Shown: positions 50,259 to 59,099 of the stretch, one piece after another | Layout of the letters: every line of letters starts with the position of its first letter | Position numbering within the stretch: position 1 is the stretch's first letter | NCBI GenBank assembly: GCA_029782145.1 | Contig: JAKOVH010000016.1 | Location: 868,001 to 932,000, forward strand | Reading direction: 5' to 3' | DNA length: 64,000 nucleotides | From: Actinomycetes bacterium | GTDB taxonomy: Bacteria; Actinomycetota; Acidimicrobiia; Acidimicrobiales; Acidimicrobilacustridaceae | Notes under the pieces: generated by a model | Databases searched by the model: none | Told to the model about the DNA's origin: nothing | Seen by the model: the letters and a program-made list of their open reading frames with translations, nothing else | Made by a program: the position numbers and the translations under genes

Positions 50259-52835
50259 ATGAGCTCCATGACCGCCACCGAGCTGCGTCGCGCCTTCCTC
50301 GCCTTCTTCGAGCAGCGGGGCCACACGGTCGTGCCCTCGGCCAGCCTCATCCCGCACGACCCCGACCTGCTGTTCACGGTGGCGGGCATGGTGCCGTTCA
50401 AGCCCTACTTCCTCGGCGAGCAGCAGCCGCCGTTCTCCCGGGCCACCACGGTGCAGAAGTGCGTGCGGGCCGGCGGCAAGGACTCCGACCTCGAGGAGGT
50501 GGGCCGCGACGCTCGCCACCTGAGCTTCTTCGAGATGCTCGGCAACTTCAGCTTCGGCGACTACTTCAAGCACGACGCCATCCCCATGGCGTGGGACATG
50601 GTGACGAACCTGTTCGGGATCGATCCCGACGTGCTGTGGGTCACCTGCCACGTCACCGACGACGAGGCCGCCGAGATCTGGCGCGACGAGGTGGGGGTCG
50701 ATGCGTCGCGCATCCAGCGCCTCGACGCCGACAACTGGTGGGGGCCGCCCGGTGGCCCGCCGGGCCCGTGCGGGCCGTGCTCGGAGATCTACGTCGACAA
50801 GGGGCCGGCCTACGGCCCCGAGGGCGGCCCCGCCCACGGCGGCGAGGAGCGGTTCCTCGAGATCTGGAACCTGGTCTTCATGCAGTTCGCCCGCGACGTC
50901 GGCGGCGTCGACACCGAGCTGCCCAAGAAGAACATCGACACCGGGGCCGGGCTCGAGCGCATCCTCGGGGTGCTGCAGGGCGTCGACTCGGTGTTCGACA
51001 CCGACGTGCTCGCCCGGCTCGTCGAGACCGCCCAGCGGGTCACCGGCACCCGCCTCGGCGCAGGCGAGCGGTCCGACATCTCGCTGCGCATCCTCGCCGA
51101 GCACGCCCGCACCATGAGCTTCCTGGTGAGCGACGGCGTGTTCCCGTCCAACGAGGGGCGGGGCTACGTGCTGCGGCGGGTCATCCGGCGGGCCGTGCGC
51201 GAGGCGTACCTGCTCGACGTCGCCGACCTCGTCACGCCCGACCTCGTCGACACCACCGTCGAGATCATGGGTGAGAGCTACCCCGACCTCGTCAAGCACC
51301 ACGACTTCGTCCGCAACGTGGTGGCCCGCGAGGAGGAGCGCTTCCGCGCCACGCTCCGCTCGGGCACCAACCTGCTCGACGCCGAGCTCGACAAGCTGCC
51401 CGACGGCGCCTCGGTCAGCGGCTCGGTGGCCTTCCTGCTCCACGACACCCACGGCTTCCCGCTGGAGCTCACCCGGGAGATCGGCCTCGAGCGGGGCCAC
51501 GACGTCGATCAGGCCGGCTTCGACGCGGAGATGGCCGAGCAGCGCCGGCGGGCCAAGGAGGCCCGGAAGAGCGGCGGGGGCGGGGCCAGCGAGGTCTACG
51601 CCGAGCTGGCCGAGCAGTTCGGGCCCACCGAGTTCGTGGGCGACGACCACTACGAGGTCGACGCCGTGGTCATCGGCGTCACCGACGACTCGGTGGTGCT
51701 CGACCGCACCCCGTTCTACGCGGAGTCCGGCGGCCAGGTGGGCGACACCGGCTGGATCACCTCCGACACCGGCCGGGCCGAGATCGTCGACACCGTCCAC
51801 GGCGCTCCGGGCGTGGTGCGCCACAAGATCGGCACCCTCGAGGGCGAGCTCGAGGTGGGCCAGAGCGTGCGGGCCGCCATCGACGGCGAGCGGCGTGACG
51901 CCATCCGTCGCAACCACACGGCCACGCACCTGCTGCACTGGGCCCTGCGGGAGGTGCTCGGCGAGCACGTCAAGCAGCAGGGCTCGCTGGTCGCGCCCGA
52001 CCGGCTGAGGTTCGACTTCAGCCACTACGAGGCCCTCACCGACGACGAGATCCGCCGCATCGAGGACCTCGTCGCCCACGACGTGCTGGCCAACCCGCCG
52101 GCGCGCCACTACGAGACCACCAAGGCCCACGCCGAGCAGATCGGCGCCATCGCCTTCTTCGGCGACAAGTACGGCGACGTCGTCAAGGTGCTCGAAGCCG
52201 GGCCCCACTCCACCGAGCTGTGCGGGGGCACCCACGTCAAGGCCCTGGGCGACATCGGGCCGGTCAAGATCGTGAGCGAGGCCTCCATCGGCTCCAACAT
52301 CCGCCGCATCGAGGCGGTCTCGGGCACCGGCCCGCTGGAGCTGTTGCGCGCCGACGAGGCCCGCATCAAGGCGGCCGCCGACGTGCTCGGGGTCGCCACC
52401 GCCGAGCTGGTCGACGCCGTCGAGCGGCGGGTGGCCGAGGCCAAGGAGCTGCGGGTCCGAGTCCGCGAGCTCGAGCGCCAGGCCGCCTCGGGCCGCGCCG
52501 GCGAGCTGGCCGCCGCCGCCGTCGACGGCGTGGTGGTCACGCGGGTCGACGGCCTCGACCGCGACGCCCTGCGCGACCTGGCCGTCGCCGTGCGCGACGT
52601 GCCCGGGGTGCGGGCCGTGGTGCTGGGCAGCGCCCCCGAGTCGGGCGGCGTCGCCCTCGTCGCCGCCGTCGCTCCCGACAGCGGGCTGCACGCGTCGGAG
52701 CTGATCGCCGACGCCGCCCGGGCGGTCAAGGGTGGGGGCGGCAAGAGCGCCGAGCTGGCCGTGGCCGGCGGGAAGGACCCGTCCGCCCTCGACGACGCCC
52801 TGGCGCTGGCGCGGGCCGCCGCCGGCATCGGCTGA
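50259..52835 (+). CDS. alaS: Alanyl-tRNA synthetase
   Basis: An 858-residue class II synthetase with editing. ELRRAFLAFFEQRGHTVVPS opens it, ARHLSFFEMLGNFSFGDYFK is motif 2-like, NIDTGAGLERI motif 3. The editing domain has RRNHTATHLLH and CGGTHV, which bind zinc, and the C-terminal C-Ala domain is Ala/Gly-rich (VKGGGGKSAELAVAGG). Length is normal. It begins the alaS-ruvX-mltG-aroE series. Confidence 0.96.
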   Translation: MSSMTATELRRAFLAFFEQRGHTVVPSASLIPHDPDLLFTVAGMVPFKPYFLGEQQPPFSRATTVQKCVRAGGKDSDLEEVGRDARHLSFFEMLGNFSFGDYFKHDAIPMAWDMVTNLFGIDPDVLWVTCHVTDDEAAEIWRDEVGVDASRIQRLDADNWWGPPGGPPGPCGPCSEIYVDKGPAYGPEGGPAHGGEERFLEIWNLVFMQFARDVGGVDTELPKKNIDTGAGLERILGVLQGVDSVFDTDVLARLVETAQRVTGTRLGAGERSDISLRILAEHARTMSFLVSDGVFPSNEGRGYVLRRVIRRAVREAYLLDVADLVTPDLVDTTVEIMGESYPDLVKHHDFVRNVVAREEERFRATLRSGTNLLDAELDKLPDGASVSGSVAFLLHDTHGFPLELTREIGLERGHDVDQAGFDAEMAEQRRRAKEARKSGGGGASEVYAELAEQFGPTEFVGDDHYEVDAVVIGVTDDSVVLDRTPFYAESGGQVGDTGWITSDTGRAEIVDTVHGAPGVVRHKIGTLEGELEVGQSVRAAIDGERRDAIRRNHTATHLLHWALREVLGEHVKQQGSLVAPDRLRFDFSHYEALTDDEIRRIEDLVAHDVLANPPARHYETTKAHAEQIGAIAFFGDKYGDVVKVLEAGPHSTELCGGTHVKALGDIGPVKIVSEASIGSNIRRIEAVSGTGPLELLRADEARIKAAADVLGVATAELVDAVERRVAEAKELRVRVRELERQAASGRAGELAAAAVDGVVVTRVDGLDRDALRDLAVAVRDVPGVRAVVLGSAPESGGVALVAAVAPDSGLHASELIADAARAVKGGGGKSAELAVAGGKDPSALDDALALARAAAGIG

Positions 52836-52838
52836 CGG

Positions 52839-53288
52839 GTGCGGGCGCTCGGGGTCGACCTCGGCAGCCGCCGCATCGGTGTGGCGCTGTCGAACTCGGC
52901 GGGCACCCTCGCCACCCCCTACGACACGGTCGAGCGCTCCGGCGACGTCGCCCGCGACCACCGGCGGCTGCTCGAGCTGGCCGCCGAGGCGGAGGTGGAG
53001 CGCATCGTCGTCGGCCTGCCCCTCTCCCTCGACGGCACCGTCGGGCCCGCGGCGCAGGGTGTGCTCGCCGAGGTCGAGCAGCTGCGTTCCACCACCTCGT
53101 TGCCGGTGGAAACCTACGATGAGCGCCTGACCACCGTGACCGCCGATCGACTCCTCCGGCAGGGGGGCCGCAAGGGTCGGGCCCGCCGCAAGGTGGTCGA
53201 CCAGACGGCTGCGGCGGTGCTCCTGCAGGCCTGGCTCGACGGCCGGGCCACCGACCCCACCACCGAGCGCCCGTCCGGTACCCCGTAG
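52839..53288 (+). CDS. ruvX: RuvX/YqgF family RNase-H-fold protein (pre-16S rRNA nuclease)
   Basis: A 149-residue protein. RALGVDLGSRRIGVALSN carries the first catalytic Asp, IVVGLPLSLDGTVGP the second strand, and YDERLTTVTADRLL the DExx motif, with a final VVDQTAAAVLLQAWLD helix containing the last Asp. YqgF matures 16S rRNA 5' ends in E. coli. It lies 3 bases after alaS, the standard order. Confidence 0.93.
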   Translation: MRALGVDLGSRRIGVALSNSAGTLATPYDTVERSGDVARDHRRLLELAAEAEVERIVVGLPLSLDGTVGPAAQGVLAEVEQLRSTTSLPVETYDERLTTVTADRLLRQGGRKGRARRKVVDQTAAAVLLQAWLDGRATDPTTERPSGTP

Positions 53289-53312
53289 CCGACCCGACCC
53301 GCGAGCGAGACC

Positions 53313-54542
53313 GTGCCCGACCAACCCGACCAACCGGACCCGTACGACCTGTTCGGGCTCGATCGACCCGACGACGGGGCCGCCGAGGTCGCCGAGACCG
53401 GCGACCAGCCTAGGACCGTCGACGCCGCGTACCAGGACGACCACGACGCCGACCACGACCACGACTACGTCCCCGTGCGGGGTGCGGCGAGCGGCGGCCG
53501 GCGGCGGTGGGGGCTGGTGGCCCTCGGCCTGGTGGCCGTGGTGGTGCTGATCCTCGGTGTGGGCGCGGTGTGGGTGAAGGGGCAGGTCGACCCCGGCGAC
53601 CCGGGGGAGCCGGTGGCCTTCACGGTGCCGTCGGGCAGCACCACCTCCGACATCGCCACCCTGCTCGCCGAGAAGGGCATCATCACCAACGCCACCGTTT
53701 TCGAGTGGTACCTGAAGGTGAAGGGCGGGGGGAACTTCCAGGCCGGCGACTACGAGGGGTTGCACAAGCGCTCGGCCATGGGCGACGTGGTCGACGTGCT
53801 CGAAGGCGGCCCCGTGCCGCCCAAGGACGTCACGTTCCTGGTGCGCGAGGGGCTGTGGGAGTCCGAGACCCGCCAGCTGATCCTCGACACCTTCCCGGGC
53901 ATGACGCCCGACGCGCTCGACGCTGCGCTGGCGAGCACCCACCCGGCGCTGCAGCCGGCCGGGTCCACGAGCCTCGAGGGCTTCTTGTTCCCCGCCACCT
54001 ACGAGGTGCCCGAGGCCCAGCTCGCCGACCCGCAGGCCCTTGTCGCCCAGATGGTCGGCGCCTTCGACCGGGTGTCGACCCAGGCGGGGTTGCCGGACGC
54101 CTCGGCCAAGCTCCAGGGGGTCGCCGGGAAGCGCACCATCACCCCCTACGAGGCGCTGGTCGTGGCCTCCCTGGTGGAGGCCGAGGCCAAGGTGCCCGAG
54201 GACCGGCCCAAGATCGCCCGGGTCATCTACAACCGGCTGGCCCAGGGCATGACCCTCGGCATCGACGCCACCGTGCTGTACGCCCTCCAGGAGCGCACGG
54301 GCACCCTCACCGAGAGCCAGCTGAAGACCAACTCGCCGTACAACACCCGCCAGAAGACCGGTCTGCCGCCCACGCCGATCAACTCGCCCGGGCAGGCCTC
54401 GATCGAGGCCGCGCTCAACCCTGCACCGGGCGACTGGCTCTACTACGTGCTCACCGACACCGACGGCCACCACTACTTCACCGACAGCTACTCGGACTTC
54501 CAGCGGGCGGTGAGGGACGCCCAGGCCCGAGGCGTGTTCTGA
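53313..54542 (+). CDS. mltG: Endolytic murein transglycosylase MltG
   Basis: A 409-residue YceG-like enzyme that cuts nascent glycan strands and ends their growth. A 65-residue acidic, His/Asp-rich cytoplasmic stretch precedes one helix (WGLVALGLVAVVVLILGVGA). The extracellular part starts with a LysM-like FTVPSGSTTSDIATLLAEKG; VVASLVEAEAK contains the catalytic Glu, and SPYNTRQKTGLPPTPINSPG and ADTDGHHYFTDSY-like end are diagnostic. Followed directly by aroE (TGATG overlap). Confidence 0.93.
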   Translation: MPDQPDQPDPYDLFGLDRPDDGAAEVAETGDQPRTVDAAYQDDHDADHDHDYVPVRGAASGGRRRWGLVALGLVAVVVLILGVGAVWVKGQVDPGDPGEPVAFTVPSGSTTSDIATLLAEKGIITNATVFEWYLKVKGGGNFQAGDYEGLHKRSAMGDVVDVLEGGPVPPKDVTFLVREGLWESETRQLILDTFPGMTPDALDAALASTHPALQPAGSTSLEGFLFPATYEVPEAQLADPQALVAQMVGAFDRVSTQAGLPDASAKLQGVAGKRTITPYEALVVASLVEAEAKVPEDRPKIARVIYNRLAQGMTLGIDATVLYALQERTGTLTESQLKTNSPYNTRQKTGLPPTPINSPGQASIEAALNPAPGDWLYYVLTDTDGHHYFTDSYSDFQRAVRDAQARGVF

Positions 54543-55390
54543 TGCACGCCCCCACGGCCGCCACCCGGCTGGCCGCGGTCATCGGCACGCCGGTGCGCCA
54601 CTCGCTCTCGCCGGTCCTGCACAACGCCGCCTTCGCGGCGGCCGGCCTCGACTGGGTCTACGTGGCGCTCGAGGTCGCCGAGGGCCGGGTGCCCGAGGCG
54701 CTCGCCGGGGCGCGGGCGCTGGGTGTCGGCGGTCTCTCGGTCACCACACCGCACAAGGAGGCGGCGGCCGACGCGTGCGACCGGCTGTCGCCCGACGCCT
54801 CGCTGCTGCACGCCGTGAACTGCGTGGTCCCCGACGGCGACGAGCTGGTCGGCCACAACACCGACGGGCCCGGCTTCGTCGCCGCGCTGGGCGCCGACGG
54901 CTTCGACCCGCAGGGGCGGGCGTGCGTCGTGCTCGGCGCGGGCGGGGCCGCCCGGGCCATCGCCCTCGCCCTCGCCCGCGCCGGGGCGGCCGAGGTGTCC
55001 GTGGTGAACCGCACCCGGGCTCGGGCCGAGCAGGCGGTGGCCCTGGTGGGCGGCGCGGGCCGGGTGGTCGAACCGGGCGCCGCCGCCTCGGTGGTGGCCG
55101 ACGCGGCGCTCGTCGTCAACGCCACCACGGTCGGCATGGGCCAGCCAGCTGCGGGCGACGTGCCGGTCGACCCCGAGCTGCTGCACGCCGGGCAGCTCGT
55201 CGCCGACATCGTGTACCGCCCCCTCGAGACCCCGCTGCTGGCGGCCGCCCGCCGGCGCGGCGCCACCGTGGTGAACGGGGTGCCGATGCTGGTGCACCAG
55301 GCCGCGGAGGCGTTCCGGCTCTGGACCGGTGTGCCCCCGCCGGTGGCCGCCATGGCGTCCTCGGTCGAGCACCTCCTGGCCGGGAGCTGA
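54542..55390 (+). CDS. aroE: Shikimate dehydrogenase
   Basis: A 282-residue NADP-dependent enzyme of the shikimate pathway. HSLSPVLHNAAF (20-31) binds shikimate, VTTPHKE gives the catalytic Lys72, NTDGPG the Asp108, and VVLGAGGAARAIALAL the nucleotide loop. VNRTRARA is the NRTxxR motif for the NADP phosphate. It overlaps mltG and is separated from the other aro genes by a DUF4388 and a prepilin peptidase gene. Confidence 0.94.
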   Translation: MHAPTAATRLAAVIGTPVRHSLSPVLHNAAFAAAGLDWVYVALEVAEGRVPEALAGARALGVGGLSVTTPHKEAAADACDRLSPDASLLHAVNCVVPDGDELVGHNTDGPGFVAALGADGFDPQGRACVVLGAGGAARAIALALARAGAAEVSVVNRTRARAEQAVALVGGAGRVVEPGAAASVVADAALVVNATTVGMGQPAAGDVPVDPELLHAGQLVADIVYRPLETPLLAAARRRGATVVNGVPMLVHQAAEAFRLWTGVPPPVAAMASSVEHLLAGS

Positions 55391-55483
55391 GAAAAAGGCT
55401 CCACCTGCCCGCCCATCGTGCCGAAACCTTGCCCCAGAAGTTCGGTGACGTCCGTCGCCGCGTTTCCTCGGGAGGCATCCGCC

Positions 55484-56491
55484 GTGGCTCTTCAGGGCAG
55501 CATCGACACCTTCGCACTCGACGACGTGCTCCGCCTCGTCGCGAGCACCGGCAAGACCGGGCGCCTCAACCTCAAGGGCACCCGCGGCGAAGGCGAGCTC
55601 GTGGTCCGCGACGGCCGGGTGCTCGGCGGTTCGGTGAGCACCGACGAACGGGCCGCCGAGCTGCAGGAGCTGGTGTTCGAGATGCTGCGCTTCGACGACG
55701 GCGAGTTCGTCTTCGAAGCCGCCGAGGTCGACGACGACGGCATCGAGCCGGCCGAGGTCGACGGCGTGCTCGAGTCGGCCGCCGAGCTGCTCACCGAGTG
55801 GCGTGACATCGAGCAGGTGGTGCCCAGCCGTTGGGCCAGCGTCACGCTGGTGCGCGAGCTGCCCGAGGGCGAGGTCACCATCGACCCCGTGCAGTGGCGG
55901 ATGATCGCCGCCATCGGCTCGGGCGCGGCCGTGGCCCAGCTCGCCGAGCGCCTCGACGCCAGCGACCTGACCACCGGGCGCATGCTGCGCTCGCTGATCG
56001 AGGCCGGCCTGGTCGACGTCGGCGAGGCCATCGAGGACCAGGTCGAGCCCATCGGCGAGGTGGCCCCGCTCGAGGTCCACGACGAGCCCGTCGCCCAGTA
56101 CCCGCCCTTCACCACCGAGCCCGCCACCTGGGCCGACGACCCGATGCCGGTCAACGGCAACGGCAACGGCAACGGCCACGGCGAGGTCGACACCGACGTG
56201 CTGTTCGACAGCGTCCACCAGGCGCCGGTCGCGCTGGTCGAGGTGCTGCCGGCCGAGGAGCTCGAGGGCCACGACCTCGACGAGGGGTCCGCCCTGGCGC
56301 CGGTCGTCGACGCCGCCGACTTCGCCCGCCGCCTCGCCGAGCTGCCCCCGCAGGCGGCCAAGGCGGTGGCCGCCGCCGCCCGGGCCACGACCGTGGAGGA
56401 GCGCCAGGCCGCCCTCGCCGAGCTCGACGGCACCGGCGAAGAGGTCGACCACGAGCTGCTGCTGCAGCTGCTGGGCCCGGTGGAGAGCTGA
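55484..56491 (+). CDS. DUF4388 (PATAN-like) domain protein
   Basis: A 335-residue acidic cytoplasmic protein. ALQGSIDTFALDDVLRLVAS followed by TGKTGRLNL, and then GELVVRDGRVLGGSVS, is the DUF4388/PATAN pattern, usually linked to surface motility and two-component output. A second helical region (VQWRMIAAIGSGAAVAQLAE, then RMLRSLIEAGLV) looks like a winged helix. A short Asn-Gly repeat (NGNGNGNGHG) marks a linker. GGGAGG eight bases before the GTG at 55484 sets the start. The neighbour is a type IV prepilin peptidase. Confidence 0.8.
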   Translation: MALQGSIDTFALDDVLRLVASTGKTGRLNLKGTRGEGELVVRDGRVLGGSVSTDERAAELQELVFEMLRFDDGEFVFEAAEVDDDGIEPAEVDGVLESAAELLTEWRDIEQVVPSRWASVTLVRELPEGEVTIDPVQWRMIAAIGSGAAVAQLAERLDASDLTTGRMLRSLIEAGLVDVGEAIEDQVEPIGEVAPLEVHDEPVAQYPPFTTEPATWADDPMPVNGNGNGNGHGEVDTDVLFDSVHQAPVALVEVLPAEELEGHDLDEGSALAPVVDAADFARRLAELPPQAAKAVAAAARATTVEERQAALAELDGTGEEVDHELLLQLLGPVES

Positions 56492-56517
56492 CGCACCGTC
56501 GGCTCCCGCCCGGCCAC

Positions 56518-56523
56518 TACGGT
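56518..56523 (+). promoter_or_regulatory. -10 box (TACGGT), leaderless spacing
   Basis: TACGGT is followed by eight bases and the GTG of the prepilin peptidase gene at 56532. Confidence 0.45.
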
Positions 56524-56531
56524 CGGCGCCC

Positions 56532-57218
56532 GTGATCGCCCGCCTGGTCGTCTGCGCCGTCCTCGCCCTCCCCGCCGGCTGGTTCGCCGGGGTGCTGGCC
56601 GACCGCATCCCCGACCGTCAGCCGCTGCTGCGGCCCCTCAAGCCCGTCCACCTCGCCGGGCGCGACCTCGTGCTGCACCTCGGCATGGTGGTGCTGTTCC
56701 TCGCCGCCGGCTGGCGCTTCGCCGAAGCGACGTGGTCGGAGACGCTGGCGTTCTGCGCGCTGTTCGGGGTCCTGGCCGCCCTGAGCGCCATCGACATGGA
56801 GCACTACCGGCTCCCCGACCTGATCGTGCTGCCGAGCCTCGTCGCGTCGATCCCGTGGATCGCCGTCACCTCCATCGTCGACGACGCGCCCGAGCGGGTC
56901 CGCTACGCCCTCGTCGGCGGCGCCGTGTACTTCGGCTTCCTGTTCATCGCCCACCTCATCTCGCCGAGGGGCATGGGCTTCGGCGACGTGAAGCTCGCCG
57001 CCCTGATGGGCCTCTACGTCGGCTGGCTCGGGTCCAGCTACACCGAGGCGCTCGCCCTGGTCCTGTGGGCGATGCTGATCGGCTTCGTCGCCGGCACCAT
57101 CGTCGGCGTCGTGCTGCTGGTCGCCCGGCGCCGGAACCGGCCCTTCCCGTTCGGGCCGTTCCTGGCCCTGGGCACGGTCGCCGCGGTGCTGCTCAGCCGG
57201 GGCCTGGTGCCCGGGTGA
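56532..57218 (+). CDS. A24-family prepilin peptidase
   Basis: A 228-residue membrane aspartyl protease with about six helices. The two catalytic aspartates are in SAIDMEHYRLPD and in GMGFGDVKLAALMG (the GxGD motif). The N-terminal methylase and its zinc cysteines of full PilD are absent, so it is the short form that may only cleave leader peptides. No pilin or assembly gene is in the window; the adjoining DUF4388 gene also hints at type IV pilus functions. Confidence 0.88.
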   Translation: MIARLVVCAVLALPAGWFAGVLADRIPDRQPLLRPLKPVHLAGRDLVLHLGMVVLFLAAGWRFAEATWSETLAFCALFGVLAALSAIDMEHYRLPDLIVLPSLVASIPWIAVTSIVDDAPERVRYALVGGAVYFGFLFIAHLISPRGMGFGDVKLAALMGLYVGWLGSSYTEALALVLWAMLIGFVAGTIVGVVLLVARRRNRPFPFGPFLALGTVAAVLLSRGLVPG

Positions 57219-57255
57219 GGCGCCGAACGGCTGCGAGGGGCCTGCGGTGCACCGG

Positions 57256-57261
57256 TAGATT
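57256..57261 (+). promoter_or_regulatory. -10 box (TAGATT), leaderless spacing
   Basis: TAGATT is followed by GGCCGG and the GTG of aroC at 57268. It would drive the chain aroC-aroK-aroB-aroQ-pepQ, probably through efp and nusB. Confidence 0.5.
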
Positions 57262-57267
57262 GGCCGG

Positions 57268-58560
57268 GTGCTGCGCTTCCTGACCGCCGGCGAGTCCCAC
57301 GGCAAGGCCCTCATCGTGATCCTCGAGGGCCTCCCCGCCGGGCTGCCCGTCACCGTCGACGCCATCGACGCCGAGCTGGCCCGCCGCCGCCTGGGCTACG
57401 GGCGGGGGCCGCGCATGCGCTTCGAGGCCGACGCCGTCACCATCGTCGCCGGCGTCCGCCACGGCACCACGCTGGGCTCGCCGGTCGCCATCGAGATCGC
57501 CAACAGCGAGTGGGAGCGCAAGTGGACCGAGGAGATGTCGCCCCACCCGGGGCGGACGTCGCAGCGGCTCACCACGCCCCGCCCGGGCCACGCCGACCTC
57601 ACCGGCATGCAGAAGTACGCCTTCGACGACGCCCGCAACGTGCTCGAGCGGGCCTCGGCCCGCGAGACCGCGGCGCGCGTCGCCGCCGGGGCGGTCGCCA
57701 AGGCGCTGCTGTCCCACCTCGGGGTGCAGGTCGGCTCGCACGTGGTGCAGCTCGGCGCCGTGCGGGCCGCCGCCTCCCGGCCAGCGGCCGGGCAGCTGCT
57801 CGACGTCGACCGCTCGCAGGTGCGCTGCACCGACCCCGACGCCGAAGCCGCCATGATCGACGCCATCAAGGCCGCGCAGAAGGCCGGCGACTCCCTCGGC
57901 GGCGTGGTGGAGGTGCTCGCCTACGGCGTGCCCGTCGGGCTCGGCAGCCACGTCCACTGGGACCGCAAGCTCGACGCCCGCCTGGCCCAGGCCCTCATGA
58001 GCATCCAGGCCGTCAAGGGCGTGGAGATCGGCGACGGCTTCGACGTGGCCGGGCGCCCGGGGAGCCAGGCCCACGACGCCATCGTCTGGGACCCCGAGGC
58101 GGGGGAGTACCGGCGCCTCAGCACCAACGCCGGCGGCATCGAGGGCGGCATGTCCACCGGTGAGGTGCTGGTGGCCCACGTGGCCATGAAGCCGCTCGCC
58201 ACGCTCAACCGTCCCGTGCTGGCCACCGTCGACACCGCCACGAAGGCCGAGACGGTGTCGTTCAAGGAGCGCACCGACGTCACCGCGGTGCCGGCGATGG
58301 GCGTGGTGGCCGAGGCCATGGCCGCGCTGGTGCTGGCCGACGAGGCGCTGCGCAAGTTCGGGGGCGACTCGCTCGGCGAGCTCGTGCGCAACCACCGCAG
58401 CTACGTCCAGCAGGTCCGCGAGCAGACCGCACGCATCGACACCTCGCTCACCGAGGGCGCCGCCGCCCCGCTGAACTGGGACGCCGCCCAGGCCTTCGAG
58501 GGGGTCGAGCCCGACGTCGGCGCCGGCCTCGAGCCCGACACGGCCGGACCCCGGCCGTGA
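57268..58560 (+). CDS. aroC: Chorismate synthase
   Basis: A 430-residue FMN-dependent enzyme converting EPSP to chorismate. FLTAGESHGKAL is signature 1, RRRLGYGRGPRM and SRETAARVAAGAVAK-like ERASARETAARVAAGA signature 2, and GGIEGGMSTGEVL plus RTDVTAVPAMGVVAEAM complete the family. The C-terminus has a ~40-residue acidic extension. It overlaps aroK by GTGA. Confidence 0.96.
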   Translation: MLRFLTAGESHGKALIVILEGLPAGLPVTVDAIDAELARRRLGYGRGPRMRFEADAVTIVAGVRHGTTLGSPVAIEIANSEWERKWTEEMSPHPGRTSQRLTTPRPGHADLTGMQKYAFDDARNVLERASARETAARVAAGAVAKALLSHLGVQVGSHVVQLGAVRAAASRPAAGQLLDVDRSQVRCTDPDAEAAMIDAIKAAQKAGDSLGGVVEVLAYGVPVGLGSHVHWDRKLDARLAQALMSIQAVKGVEIGDGFDVAGRPGSQAHDAIVWDPEAGEYRRLSTNAGGIEGGMSTGEVLVAHVAMKPLATLNRPVLATVDTATKAETVSFKERTDVTAVPAMGVVAEAMAALVLADEALRKFGGDSLGELVRNHRSYVQQVREQTARIDTSLTEGAAAPLNWDAAQAFEGVEPDVGAGLEPDTAGPRP

Positions 58561-59099
58561 GCACCCCGGCGCGGCACCAGCCGGGCCACGTGGTGCTCGT
58601 CGGGATGATGGGCGTGGGCAAGACCACGGTCGGCACCCGCGTGGCCGAGGTGCTGGGGCGACCGTTCTCCGACAGCGACGCCGACGTCGAGGCCCGCACG
58701 GGGCGCACGGTGCGGGAGATCTTCGAGCGTGAGGGCGAGCCGGCGTTCCGCCTCCTCGAGTCGTCGGTGCTCGCCGACGCCCTCGCCCGGCGCGAGCCGT
58801 CGGTGATCGCCGCCGCAGGAGGGGTGGTGCTCGACCCGGCCAACCGCCGGCTGCTCGAGCAGGCCGGCACCGTGGTGTGGCTGCGCGCCCCCGTCCCGGT
58901 GCTCGTCGACCGGGTGGCGGGCGGCGAGCACCGCCCGGCGGTGCAGCACGACCCCGAGGGCACGCTCACCCGCATGCAGCAGTCGCGCACCGACCTCTAC
59001 GACGAGGTCGCCGACGTGGTGGTCGACAGCAGCAGGCCCCTCGACGAGGTCGTCCGGGTCGTGGTCGAGGTCGTCACCGAACGGGAGGCCGCCGCGTGA
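58557..59099 (+). CDS. aroK: Shikimate kinase
   Basis: A 180-residue P-loop kinase. GMMGVGKTTVG is Walker A, SDSDADVEARTG contains the shikimate-binding Asp residues, and IFEREGEPAFRLLES the lid-adjacent Glu/Arg. AAGGVVL is the GGG-type strand (reduced to AGG). It overlaps aroC and aroB by GTGA at both ends, so translation of the three is coupled. Confidence 0.95.
   Translation: MSTPARHQPGHVVLVGMMGVGKTTVGTRVAEVLGRPFSDSDADVEARTGRTVREIFEREGEPAFRLLESSVLADALARREPSVIAAAGGVVLDPANRRLLEQAGTVVWLRAPVPVLVDRVAGGEHRPAVQHDPEGTLTRMQQSRTDLYDEVADVVVDSSRPLDEVVRVVVEVVTEREAAA

Noticed and set aside
50166-54473. A minus-strand open frame of over 1,400 codons opposite alaS, ruvX and mltG, and similar long frames opposite other genes (for example 9182-12421)
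   Set aside because: Extreme GC content removes stop codons from antisense frames. Their products are low-complexity His/Gly/Val/Arg-rich strings with no domains, while the opposite strand encodes well-known enzymes.
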